Source of the DNA: Pogostemon cablin
Lineage: Eukaryota; Streptophyta; Magnoliopsida; Lamiales; Lamiaceae
Direction of reading: 5' to 3'
Assembly (NCBI GenBank): GCA_023678885.1
Contig: CM043001.1
Location: 3,420,001 to 3,484,000 of the forward strand
DNA length: 64,000 nucleotides
Numbering within the stretch: position 1 is the stretch's first letter; the number at the start of each line of letters is the position of its first letter. The notes under the pieces are model-generated. The model was not told the DNA's origin, did not search any database, and was given only the letters and a program-made list of their open reading frames with translations. The position numbers and the translations under genes were made by a program. Shown in pieces: positions 11,925 to 22,370 of the stretch.

Positions 11925-12215
11925 ACACGGCCCGTGCTGCAGTACACGGCCCGTGTAGGGCACATCTACTTCAGCGTTTTTGTGCGTGCTTCCGGACACG
12001 GCTCGAGCTGCAATACACAGCCTTGATCATGGCCGTGCAGCACTTTCTGACGATAATACACGGCTTCTTCTTACAGGACCGAGCTCCGCACACGGGGCGT
12101 GCAGCAGCGCACGGCCCGTGCACCAGCGCACGGCCGAATCTCTGGCCGAGCAGCGTGTTCTAATGACATTACACGGCCAGCTGCTACAGGGCCGTGTTCC
12201 GCGCACGGCCCATGC
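11925..12215. repeat. GC-rich ACACGGCCCGTG-type repeat block in LTR
   Basis: Repeated CACGGCCCGTG-like palindromes with shared modules (GCTCGAGCTGC, CAGCTGCTACAGGGCCGTG) also found at 3655-3915. It lies upstream of the LTR TATA box on the transcribed strand, where enhancers of LTR elements sit. The overlapping ORFs in it are by-products of GC content. Confidence 0.75.
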
Positions 12216-12439
12216 AGCTGCATGGCCTATTCTTCGTCTCCCTTTCGCTCCCGACTCCGTTTTTGTCCGTTCCATGACCTGTTTTACACATATTTAAGCT
12301 CATTTACACAATTCTATCAGTTCGTACCACTTTCCTCAAAATAACAATAACTCCACCAAACTTAACACAAATACGGATAAAAATATCCGAAAATACACAC
12401 ATAAAGACACTAAAACCTAGGTGAAAATGACGACAATCA

Positions 12440-13979
12440 TTGGGTCAGCGCTATGAAAGAAGAAATGGAAGCTCTTCATAGGAACAACACATGGGACCTT
12501 ATCTCTCGTCCTTCTGGAGTAAATATTATTGGTTCTAAATGGGTTTTCAGAACTAAATTTCTTTCAGATGGCTCAGTTGATCGTCATAAAGCGTGGCTTG
12601 TTGCTCAAGGCTTCTCTCACCTTCCAGGCCTTGATTACTCTCACACGTTCAGCCCGGTGGTCAAAGCCTCTACTGTCAGACTTGTTCTAGCCATTGCTAT
12701 TATGAAGAATTGGCCGCTACACCAATTGGATGTGAAAAATGCCTTTCTACATGGAGTTTTATCTAAACCAGTTCTTATAGAACAACCACCCGATTTTATT
12801 GATCCTCATTATCCAAATCATGTTTGTCGATTACAGAAATTGCTTTATGGTCTCAAGCAGGCCCCTCGCGCATGGTTTCAGAGGTTATGTGATTTTCTTT
12901 TACTTATTGGCTTTCATACTTGTCGTTTTGATACATCTCTTTTTGTTTTCTGTCAGGGAACATCTATTATTTATTTACTCGTTTATGTTGATGATATTAT
13001 ATTAACTGAAAATTTCACTACCTTAATCAAGCGTTTCATGAGTCATATTCAGTAAGAATTTTCTATGAAGGATCTAGGCCAACTAAACTATTTTCTTTGC
13101 ATAGAAGTTTCTTATACTACGGATGGCCTTTTCCTTGAACAAGCCAAATATGCTTTCGACATCTTATCTCGCTCGGACATGGTTGACAGCAAGCCAATTG
13201 CAACACCTTTAGCACCTGGCGAATCACTTTCTACTGCTGGCACTCAGTTCTCTGATATTACTAAGTATCGAGCTCTTGTAGGGGCCTTACAATACTTAAC
13301 TATTACACGTCCAGATATTAGCTATGCAGTTAATCACGTGAGTCAGTTTTTGCAAGCTCCCACAACAGATCACTTCCAAGCTATAAAACGTATTCTTCGC
13401 TATGTGAAAGGAATAATTTCATATGGTTTATCTTTCTCTCAGAATAATGAATGGTCATTCATTGGATACTCGGATGCAGATTGGGCCCGTTGTTCAGAAA
13501 CACGTCGATCTACATATGGTTATTCTATTTATCTTGGTGGCAACTTTATCTCCTGGAGTGCAAAGAAGCAACCAACAGTTGCTCGTTCTAGTTGTGAATT
13601 TGAGTATCGCGCAATGGCAACAACCGCGGCAGAAATTAAATGGGTAACGAATCTACTTTGAGAGCTTCATGTGCAACACGACCAACCCAAACTTCTTTGT
13701 GACAATAAAAGTGCAATATTTTTTAGTCAAAATCCTATTGCTCACAAACGAACGAAGCATATAGACATTGATTATCATTTCGTTCATGAGTTAGTTGCTT
13801 CGAAGCAATTATCAACACAGTTTCTTCCTTCTAAGTTTCAAGTGGCAGACATTTTTACGAAGAGTCTTGCACGTCCTTTATTCACATTGTTTCGATCCAA
13901 GCTGTGTGTGATACCTAATCCCACATCTCGCTTGAAGGGGAGTGATAAAGATATTATTGAAGATAAATCCCATGATTGA
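12440..13979 (+). pseudogene. Ty1/copia pol 3' half (RT and RNase H), cut by Athila
   Basis: The frame enters from the Athila junction at HWVSAMKEEMEALHRNNTW, a Copia RT start. It continues through DVKNAFLHG, LYGLKQAPRAW and the catalytic YVDD (LLVYVDDIIL), then the RNase H segment (GYSDADWA, SKKQPTVARSS-type, CDNKSAI, ADIFTKSLA). Stops interrupt the frame at 13053-13055 (TAA) and 13659-13661 (TGA, fits CGA in LLRELH). Gag, protease, integrase and the 5' LTR would be beyond the Athila insertion, outside the window. The C-terminus runs into the polypurine tract and LTR, as usual for Copia. Confidence 0.9.
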
Positions 13980-14127
13980 CTTTATTTATGCTTGTAAATC
14001 AATCCCTTAATTATTTCCTAAATTGTAGATATCATATAGACGTTGTAATTAATTTCTTCATGTATCATCTATTTATTAACGTGTACAGCAATAAGAAATT
14101 CACACCGAACAATTAATTTGTTCTACA
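13943..14127 (+). repeat. Copia 3' LTR (about 185 bp)
   Basis: A polypurine tract (TTGAAGGGGAG) at 13932-13942 is followed by TGATAAAG, and the LTR probably ends at TTCTACA (14127). The 5' partner is outside the window, so the right end is an estimate from the TG...CA rule. Confidence 0.6.
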
Positions 14128-14440
14128 ATGTATATGCATTATTAATACAACTACCCAATACATATTAAATAATAATACTTCATATATAACCCACTAAAAA
14201 ATAAACAACGTTCTTGTAGCCGATGGATGAAATATTAGTTTTGTAAGTAATACTTTTTCTAGTCTTTAACTAAAACATTACTCCACTTTCTACTTATAAT
14301 TAAACAATCACTTTTTTACATTATTTTTGCGTCATAATGATTAATTAGCTAGAAGAACTCATAAATATTATAGTTTTTTGTTTTTCAAAAGAAGTGTAGA
14401 ATATTTTTAATTTCTTATAGAAAAATGGATCAATTCCCAC
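14128..14440. other. AT-rich stretch, nothing recognised
   Basis: Short AT-rich sequence between the Copia LTR and the organelle-derived block. No ORF or repeat end recognised. Confidence 0.5.
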
Positions 14441-14767
14441 CCGTCATCCAGCGAATAAAGTACATTACGTAGTCCAGGGATTGACGACTTATCCATTCAG
14501 TGACTTTGGTACTGGACGTTCCCCAAAGGGGTACTGTCGGCTCAGCTCAATTCAACAATAGATGCCTGTTGGCATTCCACCCTTCCTTCTCCTTTCAGGG
14601 CCTATTCGATCAATCAATCCCTTTTCTAAATGAACAAGTTTCCCAGGTTAGTTTTCTATTTATTTTTGTTTCGAATTGGTCAGGAGCTCTGTTACCTTGG
14701 AAAATCATAGAATTACCTCATGGAGACTTAGCCGCACCCAGAAAGGGTGGAAAGTGAGGAATAAAGA

Positions 14768-14882
14768 GATGTAGAAATAGAAACAGCTTCCGAAATGAAG
14801 GGGACTAAACAAGAACAAGAGGGATCCACTGAAGAAGATCATTCTCCCTCCTTTTTTTCGGAAGAAAGAGTGGATCCACGGA
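14768..14882 (+). pseudogene. ycf1: Plastid ycf1 fragment
   Basis: The frame at 14770 reads DVEIETASEMKGTKQEQEGS followed by TEEDHSPSFFSEERVDP, which I recognise as an internal segment of plastid Ycf1 (the TIC-complex-associated protein). It starts and ends abruptly without start or stop context, so it is a nuclear copy with no function. Confidence 0.75.
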
Positions 14883-15104
14883 ATCATCCCCAAAGATCTC
14901 GATTAGAGCAGTCATATGTCAAACGTGAATACCCTCTGAAGCCACAGGAATAACACCTGGTAGAGAGACCTTATTTCCCTCGAGCATCCTGCAGGCGAGG
15001 GGCTTCCTCTCTCCCTCCCTCCCTCTGAATCTCCTCCTGATACCCGAAAGAAGCATCGAAATGTGAAATTCAGGGCTGCTTGAGGAATTATTCATCAGCA
15101 GAAA

Positions 15105-15191
15105 CAGAAAGAGAGGATTCGAACCCTCGGTACGAATAATTCGTACAACGGATTAGCAATCCGACGCTTTAGTCCACTCAGCCATCTCTCC
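15105..15191 (-). pseudogene. trnS-GCU: Plastid-type tRNA-Ser(GCU), decayed copy
   Basis: On the minus strand an 87-nt tRNA starts GGAGAGATGGCTGAGTGGAC, carries anticodon GCT in GGATTGCTAATCC, has the long variable arm typical of serine tRNAs and a TTCGAAT T-loop. The 3' side of the T-stem lacks one C, and the acceptor end reads TTTCTG where TTTCCG is expected. It is therefore a decaying nuclear copy of the plastid gene. Confidence 0.85.
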
Positions 15192-15410
15192 CAACTGAAA
15201 CTCGCCGCTACTACGGGAATCTCTTTTGCTTTCTTTTCCTCTGGCTACTAAGATGTTTCAGTTTGCCAGGTTGTCTCTTGCCTGACCATGGATTCAGCAG
15301 CAGGATAAGATCCTTATTCCAATTTATTACATCCCAGCCTGCGCAAACGGAAAGAAAGCAAAAGGGGGCTTCGCTGACCTGCCCAATTCCACAAATGGAA
15401 ATCAATATTG

Positions 15411-15765
15411 TTTTTTTTTTTATTTTTTACGAGGTACAAATCTAAATTTTTTATTTATTCCAAAATCGACCATAGATCAATTCCCCTTTTGAAACGAACT
15501 AAGCGGGACAAATAATTCTAGGAAGCCAATTACTTTGACTTGAATATTCTTATTTTAAAGGAATACTAATTTAAAGTTGCTAAAAAAAGGTTGCAATCAC
15601 TCTCTCCTTTTGACATTCTAATTCGATTAAAAACATTCTAATTTGAATACGTACTCATTTTAATCACCTTTTAAGTGCACAATCGAGCAAATACTTATTA
15701 AATACGGTGGCTAACTTTTATCACCAAAAAAAATAAAAAGAATATTATATATTTTTGTTAAAAAA
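15411..15765. other. AT-rich intergenic stretch
   Basis: No ORF, repeat end or promoter recognised. It begins with a T-rich run that may be the junction of the organellar insert. Confidence 0.5.
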
Positions 15766-15767
15766 AA

Positions 15768-16032
15768 AGTAGGTCCTGCGTGAGATCGTCTCACGTGGGA
15801 CCGTCTCACATGAGACCATTTTTCACTTTTAAAATAGTTATCACTTTCGCTATAAAATATTATCACTTTCGCTATAAAATGTTATCACTTTTTATTTATA
15901 CTATAAATTGTTCATAAAATAGTATTATCACTTTTTATTAATTTATTATCACTTTCTTATGTCAAGGTTATCACTTTCTGACCATCTTAAGTAAGCCCTT
16001 ACGTGAGACGGTCTCACACAAGTCTTTTTCTT
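15768..16032. mobile_element. Small TIR element with TTATCACTTT motifs and GTCTCAC ends
   Basis: The left end (GCGTGAGATCGTCTCACG) and the inverted right end (GTGTGAGACCGTCTCACG) form imperfect terminal inverted repeats. Between them TTATCACTTT recurs about six times. The larger element at 22371-24015 has the same ends and motif, so this is a family. I do not assign a superfamily. Confidence 0.6.
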
Positions 16033-16457
16033 AAAAAAATGGTACGCATCATTTTCATTTATTTGTTTATTTCAACATTTTATCAAACCAAAACTTGTAA
16101 TGGATAGTTATAATCCCCACAAATGTACGGATTCCAATCTCAATTCTCAAATATACTACATGATTTTCAAAATTTATTTAGGATTCTAAATATTAAAAAT
16201 TCAAAAGTATTTAAATAATATTAAACTAATATTCACATTACATAAATTTTAAATATTAGCAAATTAGTATATTTATTTATTTATTTATGTTTTAAAAATT
16301 AATGAATCTATATATTTAATGAAAAGTTGGTATTATGTCTACCCAAGTGTGGAATAATATTTTGTTCTATAAAACATTTTAATTAATAATATTAAATTTT
16401 TTTAATGAAAAATTCGTTGAAAAATATGAAGAATATTATTTGACTAAAAAAATTATA
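16033..16457. other. AT-rich intergenic stretch
   Basis: Nothing recognised apart from AT-rich sequence. Confidence 0.5.
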
Positions 16458-16741
16458 CTCCCTATGTGTCTCTGAAGATTGATATCTTTACTGTATCACG
16501 AATATTAAGAAAAAAAATATTTTTCAACTAATTTTATTTACTTTTAGAGGTAATGTGGTATTTTTAGATAATATATAAACAAAATATAAAATATGTTATA
16601 TGTGGAAAGAAATGATGACATTTTTTAAATTAATGTGTATTTTTGAGGTGTTAAATTAGAATTATATTTTATTTTTTAGGGGTAAACAATTATTTGGGAC
16701 GAAATGAGGAATGAGTGAACAATCTTTCAAAACAAAGGGAG
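16458..16741. mobile_element. Stowaway-like MITE (284 bp)
   Basis: Ends CTCCCTATGTGTC and, inverted, CTCCCTTTGTTTT, flanked on both sides by TA. The CTCCCT terminus and TA duplication are diagnostic of Stowaway (Tc1/mariner) MITEs. Confidence 0.75.
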
Positions 16742-16823
16742 TAACTTTTTTTCCAAAAAATTAAGGATATAAATTTATATATTAAAAGAGTATATATAAC
16801 ATTCAATACTAATTAAGAGTATA

Positions 16824-17071
16824 CCCCATCTGTCATACGTTAAGATTTACATTTTCTATTTTCGTTTGTCTCATGTTAAGATTTATATTTTCTTTTTTTG
16901 TTAAGTGGGATCACACAAAATAATTATTTATTCCAGACTCATACACAATACTAATATAACTACTCACTATACTTTAAATATTATATTTTTCAATTTATTA
17001 TCTATTAAAATTTTATACTTCTTAATCACCGTGAAGAAGTAAATATCAACATTAATACGGAAAATAGGGAG
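16824..17071. mobile_element. Stowaway-like MITE (248 bp)
   Basis: Flanked by TA on both sides. The left end CCCCATCTGTCATACGTTAAG and inverted right end CTCCCTATTTTCCGTATT are diverged Stowaway termini. An internal second copy of the left end is visible near 16868. Confidence 0.65.
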
Positions 17072-17096
17072 TATAAAATTAGATTTGAGTTCCCAA

Positions 17097-17118
17097 TGCA
17101 CATAGCTAGCTATGTGCA
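17097..17118. repeat. 22-bp perfect palindrome
   Basis: TGCACATAGCTAGCTATGTGCA reads the same on both strands and has no spacer. It may be the end of an unrecognised small element. Confidence 0.6.
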
Positions 17119-17685
17119 CTTGATGCACGAAATACTGTGCCTAAATGAAATACACACTTTTATAAATTCAATTTACATAGCTAAGTATGTTATAAACTCT
17201 GTGATTTCCTCCCTAATCTTATATACCTATGTTACTAAGTGTTTAAATTAAATGGAGATTGCAGGGTGCACATGAGACTATCTCTGGTTGGGGTATACAT
17301 ATATCACAATAAATAACCGAAAACATAAAGCAACTTGATGCAGTTGTGCTTTACAAGCATTAAATTGAGCTATTATTGCTATAGGCATCCTATGGTCCAA
17401 TCCACGACACCTCGACGCATATTAATAACTCATATGGTCATAATTAAATGGCCCATAGCAAGTTCTAACACGTAATCAATTTGCGTCCTTAATTTTACTT
17501 TTATGTCTTGCTAATTATAAATTACTATAAAATACTTGTTTAATTAATAATAATGATCATATAAATTTTAATATAAATAACTCACGATATTTTAAGATGA
17601 TTTCGACTGTTGAAAATTTTGGATTAAAAAAAACAAGTATATATATAATTTGATATTCAATATAGTTAATAAAACAAATTAAACC
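17119..17685. other. AT-rich intergenic stretch
   Basis: No ORF or element recognised. Confidence 0.45.
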
Positions 17686-17689
17686 TAAT

Positions 17690-18184
17690 ACTCAGTAATA
17701 TATTCGGTTGAAATTATTATACCTAGCTACCTTTCTTTCAAACTCTTATTAATTAAGTTAATCAGTAGACGGTTTTATTTATTCGATTGAAATTATTATA
17801 CCTAACTATCTTTCTTTCAAACTCTTATTAGTTAAGTTGATCAGTCAACGATTTTATTTATTCAGTTGAAATTATTATACCTAACTATCTTTCTTTCAAA
17901 CTCTTATTAGTTAAGTTATGTTTTATTATTCAGTTGAAATTATTATACTTAACTATCTTTCTCTCAAACTCTTATTATTTCCATCCAGCAGAAAGGTACG
18001 CGCTTCCTTTGTAAATTACAAAGGAAGCGTGTCTTTCTGCTAGATGGAGGGAGTATTAATTAAGTTGATCAATTGATGGTTTTATTTATTCGGTTGAAAT
18101 TGTTATACCTAAATTTCTTTCTTTCAAACTCTTATTAGTTAAGTTTATCGGTCGACGCTTTTATTTATTTGGTTGAAATTATTA
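17690..18184. repeat. Tandem array of ~75-80-bp units, left part
   Basis: The unit contains GAAATTATTATACCTAACTA, CTTTCTTTCAAACTCTTATTA and a GTTGATCAGTCGACGGTTTTA segment. Five to six units are visible; one is interrupted by a short palindrome (17979-18050). The array resumes at 19671 after an inserted 1,486-bp block. Confidence 0.8.
17979..18050. repeat. Foldback insert inside an array unit
   Basis: Arms TCCATCCAGCAGAAAGG.. and its near-perfect complement pair over about 34 bp each with almost no loop, centred near 18013. The surrounding unit continues on both sides with TATTA repeated, which suggests a small inserted MITE-like hairpin. The ends (CTCCCTCCATC on the right, inverted) recall Stowaway. 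Confidence 0.6.
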
Positions 18185-18475
18185 GAGTTAAAATCATTTT
18201 TCGTCCCATAACAATATGAAATTTTTGATTCTGTCCCAAAAAAGATATCATTTTCAATTTAGTCCCATAACTTTCTATATTGGCCAATTTTGGTCCCAAA
18301 ATAACCGGAATTCAGCACGTGCACCTCACATGACCCCTCAATTTGGGGTTTTCCGGCGATTTAGGACCAAAATTGGCCAATATAGAAAATTATGGGACTA
18401 AATTGAAAATGATATCTTTTTTGGGATAGAATAAAAAATTTCATATTATTATGGGACGAAAAATGATTTTAATTT
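18185..18475. mobile_element. Foldback MITE, copy 1
   Basis: Two arms of about 115 bp (TCGTCCCATAACAATATG, AAAAAAGATATCATTTTC, TAGTCCCATAAC, GGCCAATTTTGGTCC) fold on each other around a centre holding CAGCACGTGCACCTCAC. The inner end has decayed (ATTT in place of ACTC). Confidence 0.75.
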
Positions 18476-18764
18476 AATAGTTGAACCCTAAAAATATACT
18501 ACCTTCGATTTTTTTTATAAAATATTAGTAGCTTCTATTTATTCCATTACCTTTGATGTTTTATCATTTTTTAATATATAAAATTAAATTATATAGGATA
18601 TATACCCTATGAGACCATGTCAAGATTTGAAATTGAGGATTAAAACTTAAATTAATATGAGAGATGAATTTTGTACTATGAGAACATAATTTTTATATTA
18701 TATTATTATTTAGATTATATTATATGAGATGAATATTTTTTAAATACTAAAAATCTAGATAAAG

Positions 18765-18770
<6 letters not shown>

Positions 18771-18830
<60 letters not shown>
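18771..18830. repeat. (AT)n microsatellite, 60 bp
   Basis: Uninterrupted AT dinucleotide repeat inside the composite block. It is not coding. Confidence 0.95.
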
Positions 18831-18834
<4 letters not shown>

Positions 18835-19244
18835 ATTTTCATGTAAGGATCCAATTTTTAAGTTAGGTCTCAATTTTAGTTTCCATTTAAGAAATGTCTC
18901 ATTTCAAGGCTCAATTTTACCTTTTTTCTCAAATTAAGGCATGTTGTAATTTTATTTTTTTCCGAATTGAATATATTTTATAAATTAATATAAGATATTA
19001 ATAAAAAATAACATATTTAATTTTATGATTTGATTTGAAGGTGTATAATAATATTTTTAATTTTTTTTTGTATGACTTGAAATGAAAATATAAATTTCAT
19101 GGTAAGTCTTAAAATGATAAAAAAAAATAACAAATATAAAAAATCAGGCCTTAATTTGAGAAAATAAACTAAATTTATATCTTAATTTGAAACACTTATA
19201 AAATTAGGTCTTATTTTAAGACCTAAACTAAAAATCAAGTCATC

Positions 19245-19351
<107 letters not shown>

Positions 19352-19380
19352 TGCTAAGAATTTAAATAAAAAATTAATAG

Positions 19381-19670
19381 GAATTAAAATCACTTTTGGT
19401 CCCATAACAATATATATTTTTGATTTTGTCCCAAAAAAGATATCATTTTCAATTTAGTCCCGTAACTCCCAATGTTGGCCGATTTTGGTCCCAAATCGCC
19501 GAAAAGCCCCAAATTGAGGGGTCACGTGAGGTGCACGTGCTGAATTCCGGTGATTTTGGGATCAAAATTGGCCAATGTAGAAAGTTATGAGACTAAATTG
19601 AAAATAATATCTTTTTTGGGACAGAATCAAAAATTTCATATTGTTATGGGACGAAAAATGATTTTAACTC
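19381..19670. mobile_element. Foldback MITE, copy 2
   Basis: Same family as 18185-18475 but with the central segment in opposite orientation (GTGAGGTGCACGTGCTGAATTC). Its outer end is intact (ATTTTAACTC) and its inner end reads GAATTAAAATCAC. Confidence 0.75.
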
Positions 19671-19965
19671 AAATTATTATATCTAACTATATTTCTTTCA
19701 AACTCTTATTAGTTAAGTTGATCAGTCGATGGTTTTATTTATTCGGTTAAAATTATTATACCTAACTATATTTCTTTCAAACTCTTATTAGTTAAGCTGA
19801 TCAGTCGATGGTTTTATTTATTCGATTAAAATTATTATACCTAACTATATTTCTTTCAAACTCTTATTAATTAAGTTGATCCATCGACGATTTTATTTAT
19901 TCGGTTAAAATTATTATACCTAACTATCTTTCTTTCAAACTCTTATTCCGTCGATGGTTTTACAA
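19671..19965. repeat. Tandem array, right part
   Basis: About four more units of the array at 17690-18184, in the same phase and orientation, which shows the array was continuous before the composite block arrived. Confidence 0.8.
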
Positions 19966-21975
19966 TTTATTTTACAGGAGCTAGAAATATAATTAATTCT
20001 TTTATATTATAATATGACTTAGTAGAGTGATATATATAACATAAAGCGTAAGAACTCTAAAAAATGAAAAGTCTATTTTTTTTTTTTACTTTTTTTTTTT
20101 CGTTTAAATTGATACATCCGCATCCGTGGAGTAATAAATAGAAAAAAAATAAAAAAAGGGTCAAATAAACCTCTATATTTATGTCAAGGGTTCAACCAAG
20201 CCTTTAATCTTTCATTTTGTACAACCAGATTTTTTTTTATTATGTAAAGGTTCGTGTAAACCCCTCATTTTACTTCACTTGATCAACTATATATGTCTTT
20301 CATTTAACTTTTTCCTAATCCAAGCACCTTTCTTATTTTAATGGATCAAATTGACCCTCATCTAAAAATAAACATGAGAGACTTTTGATAAAAAATATTT
20401 AGAATATATATATATGTATACTCAACAATATTAACTAATGTTTTTTTCTAAAGGAGCTTTATAGAGAGAGTTGATTCCTTCCTAATGGATGGTGCCTCAT
20501 TTTTTCAGTACATTCTTTCATTCTTATAGATATTATAAGTGTTTTTATACCTATATACGGCGTGACACTACGCATTAGATAATCCGATGTCGAATCGTAT
20601 CTTCATCTCCTCACCAATCGAGATAAAGAAAAATGATAAATGCGAAATATTAAGAAATAATGCCTAGGAGAACTTATAAGTGGAAGAGCCCAGGTTATCC
20701 CATTGAAAGTTGAGGATAAATATTCTTGCCACTACCAAGTCTGAAGATAACGGACCAAACATAGTTAATGTTACATGCTGAAGATCTAAGTCTTAGCTAA
20801 GAAGAATATATATAGATGGTAAAAGAAACTGAACCGAGGATAAATTCATCCACTTATCCTCAGGCTATTTCGTTATCCTCAATCCGCCAACATCGTCCTC
20901 AACCCATCAATATTATCTTCAGTCCACCAACAATAAAGCTTAGGTAGCCATGGAAAAACACACATGCAGCATGAAGATAATATGTCAAAATCATGATTGT
21001 TCTTCTAACAGAAAAGATTTCCCAATGAGCTAGAGACCACAAAACACATGGAGGATGCTCATATAACAAAGGGGGGTAACAAAATATCTCCAATAATATA
21101 AGGCATGGACACACACAAAGGGATTCTGACTTCAACTTCAACTTCATCTTCACCTTCTTCCTCACTTACAAATATATTTCTTTCTGCACACTTTTTCTGG
21201 ATGGTAAGTTCTTCCCTGGAACTTTAAATATACAAACATCAATGAATACAAAAGAGTTCCAACTTACGATTCGAAGAGAATTACACATGTTTGATTGGTT
21301 TGATTTGTTATTTACTCGTTTATTTCATACCCCTCGTTTTTCACAATTAACCCCGATAAAAAAATTTGACAATCAACAGGGCCCTTTTATTAAGAAGAAA
21401 AAATAAATATCTTTAAAATGGACGATCAACCTGACAAAATTGATATTTAATTAGCAGACTTATGGAGTAAATTTTTTAAGTGAAAAAAAAAATGATAGTA
21501 AAAATGTAGCAATGCGAGAAAATGATAGCAACAAAAGAAGAAATGGGGGAGAAAATCACATTAAATTATGATATATCCAACAGCGCAGTTTTGGTACCTC
21601 AAGTGCCATTAATGAATGATTGCAATATTATTAAAGCCGTCATTTAAAAATAATCATATACCTTTTTATACAAACACATCTTTTTGACGTTAACAGTTGG
21701 ATAAATAAATTATAAAAAAATTGATTGAACATTAATACCGCAGAACAATAGGTATATTACAAAATTATTATTTAAATAATTTTGTAATATAATGAAAAAT
21801 TAAGATTTAGAAAAACAAATTAATATTAAAAAGGAAAAAGAAAAATTTTGGTGTACGTTCTTTCAACCATTTACTAACCCACCACCAAGCTTAGCACTAT
21901 GCCACTTAAATATATTGTTTATATTATAATTATTTTAGAAAGTTTATATGAGATGGTTTGTGAAATGTAAATATG
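19966..21975. other. AT-rich intergenic DNA, possibly old repeat remnants
   Basis: No ORF with recognisable homology. Around 20850-20930 the segment has a repeated TCCTCA/TCTTCA-CCAACA pattern. The part from 20450 to 21240 has the look of a degenerate LTR or leader, but no paired copy, primer site or target duplication is visible, so it is left unassigned. Confidence 0.4.
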
Positions 21976-22370
21976 ATTATGATCAGTGATGGAGCCAGGA
22001 TTTGAGTTAGGGGTCAAATAGTATTAAAAGAAAAAAAATGCTCTTTCCGTTTTATTTGTGAAATCGTTTATGCAGTTTAAGAAATTTTAACTTTTTTACG
22101 AATTTTATTGACTTTTTTAAAATAAATTAATATTTTTATATAAAATAAAGTACATAAATATGCGTTAAAAATAATGACATTTTTAAAATTAAAGTATATT
22201 TAATTTTTAAATTTTATGATACAAATAAATGAGTATAGTATAGTGTAAATAATTTTATGAAACAGTGTAATTGTACATTATAAATAAAATAAATTTATTG
22301 TCATTTTATATAGAATAAAAGTTAAAAGGAGATAATAATTAAATTAAAGATAATTAAGTAAAAATATATG

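Larger units (their letters stand above)
1..12439 (-). mobile_element. Athila-type Ty3/gypsy retrotransposon, 3' LTR off the left edge
   Basis: On the minus strand the order is 5' LTR (12439 to 10691), tRNA-Asp-type primer site, gag, pol (protease, RT, RNase H, integrase), a spacer, and a third ORF of the Athila ORF-1 type. The tRNA-Asp primer, the CDLGASINLMP protease motif and the extra 3' ORF together indicate the Athila branch. The 3' LTR is not in the window, so target duplication cannot be checked. The element lies inside a Copia polymerase gene, whose reading frame resumes directly at 12440. Only three in-frame stops are seen in about 7.5 kb of coding frame, so the copy is fairly young but probably not autonomous. 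Confidence 0.9.
10691..12439 (-). repeat. Athila 5' LTR (1,749 bp)
   Basis: The inner end abuts the primer site at 10690/10691 and the outer end is set by resumption of the Copia reading frame at 12440. The termini read TGATTG...AGTTCA on the minus strand, the expected TG...CA form. The LTR holds a TATA box, a GC-rich repeat block, and GATGGATG-rich segments near 11690-11760. The last 150 bp of the plus strand resemble 37180-37325, so the split LTR at 26150-37325 is a relative. Confidence 0.85.
14441..15410. other. Organelle-derived insertion (NUPT/NUMT mosaic)
   Basis: Base composition changes abruptly to about 45-50% GC. The block contains a recognisable plastid ycf1 fragment and, on the other strand, a plastid-type trnS-GCU. 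These two are far apart in a normal plastid genome, so the insert is rearranged. The remaining parts (for example 14480-14660 and 15230-15400) look like organellar noncoding DNA, but I cannot assign them. A route through the mitochondrial genome, which often carries plastid pieces, is possible. Confidence 0.75.

Noticed and set aside
11980..12344. Overlapping ORFs in the GC-rich LTR block
   Set aside because: They are open in several frames because of GC-rich palindromic repeats and show no protein family pattern.
15105..15191. Functional nuclear tRNA-Ser
   Set aside because: Sequence is plastid-type with a damaged T-stem and acceptor end, within an organelle-derived block.
20450..21240. Possible solo LTR
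   Set aside because: No paired copy, no primer site or polypurine tract, and no target duplication could be found by eye.
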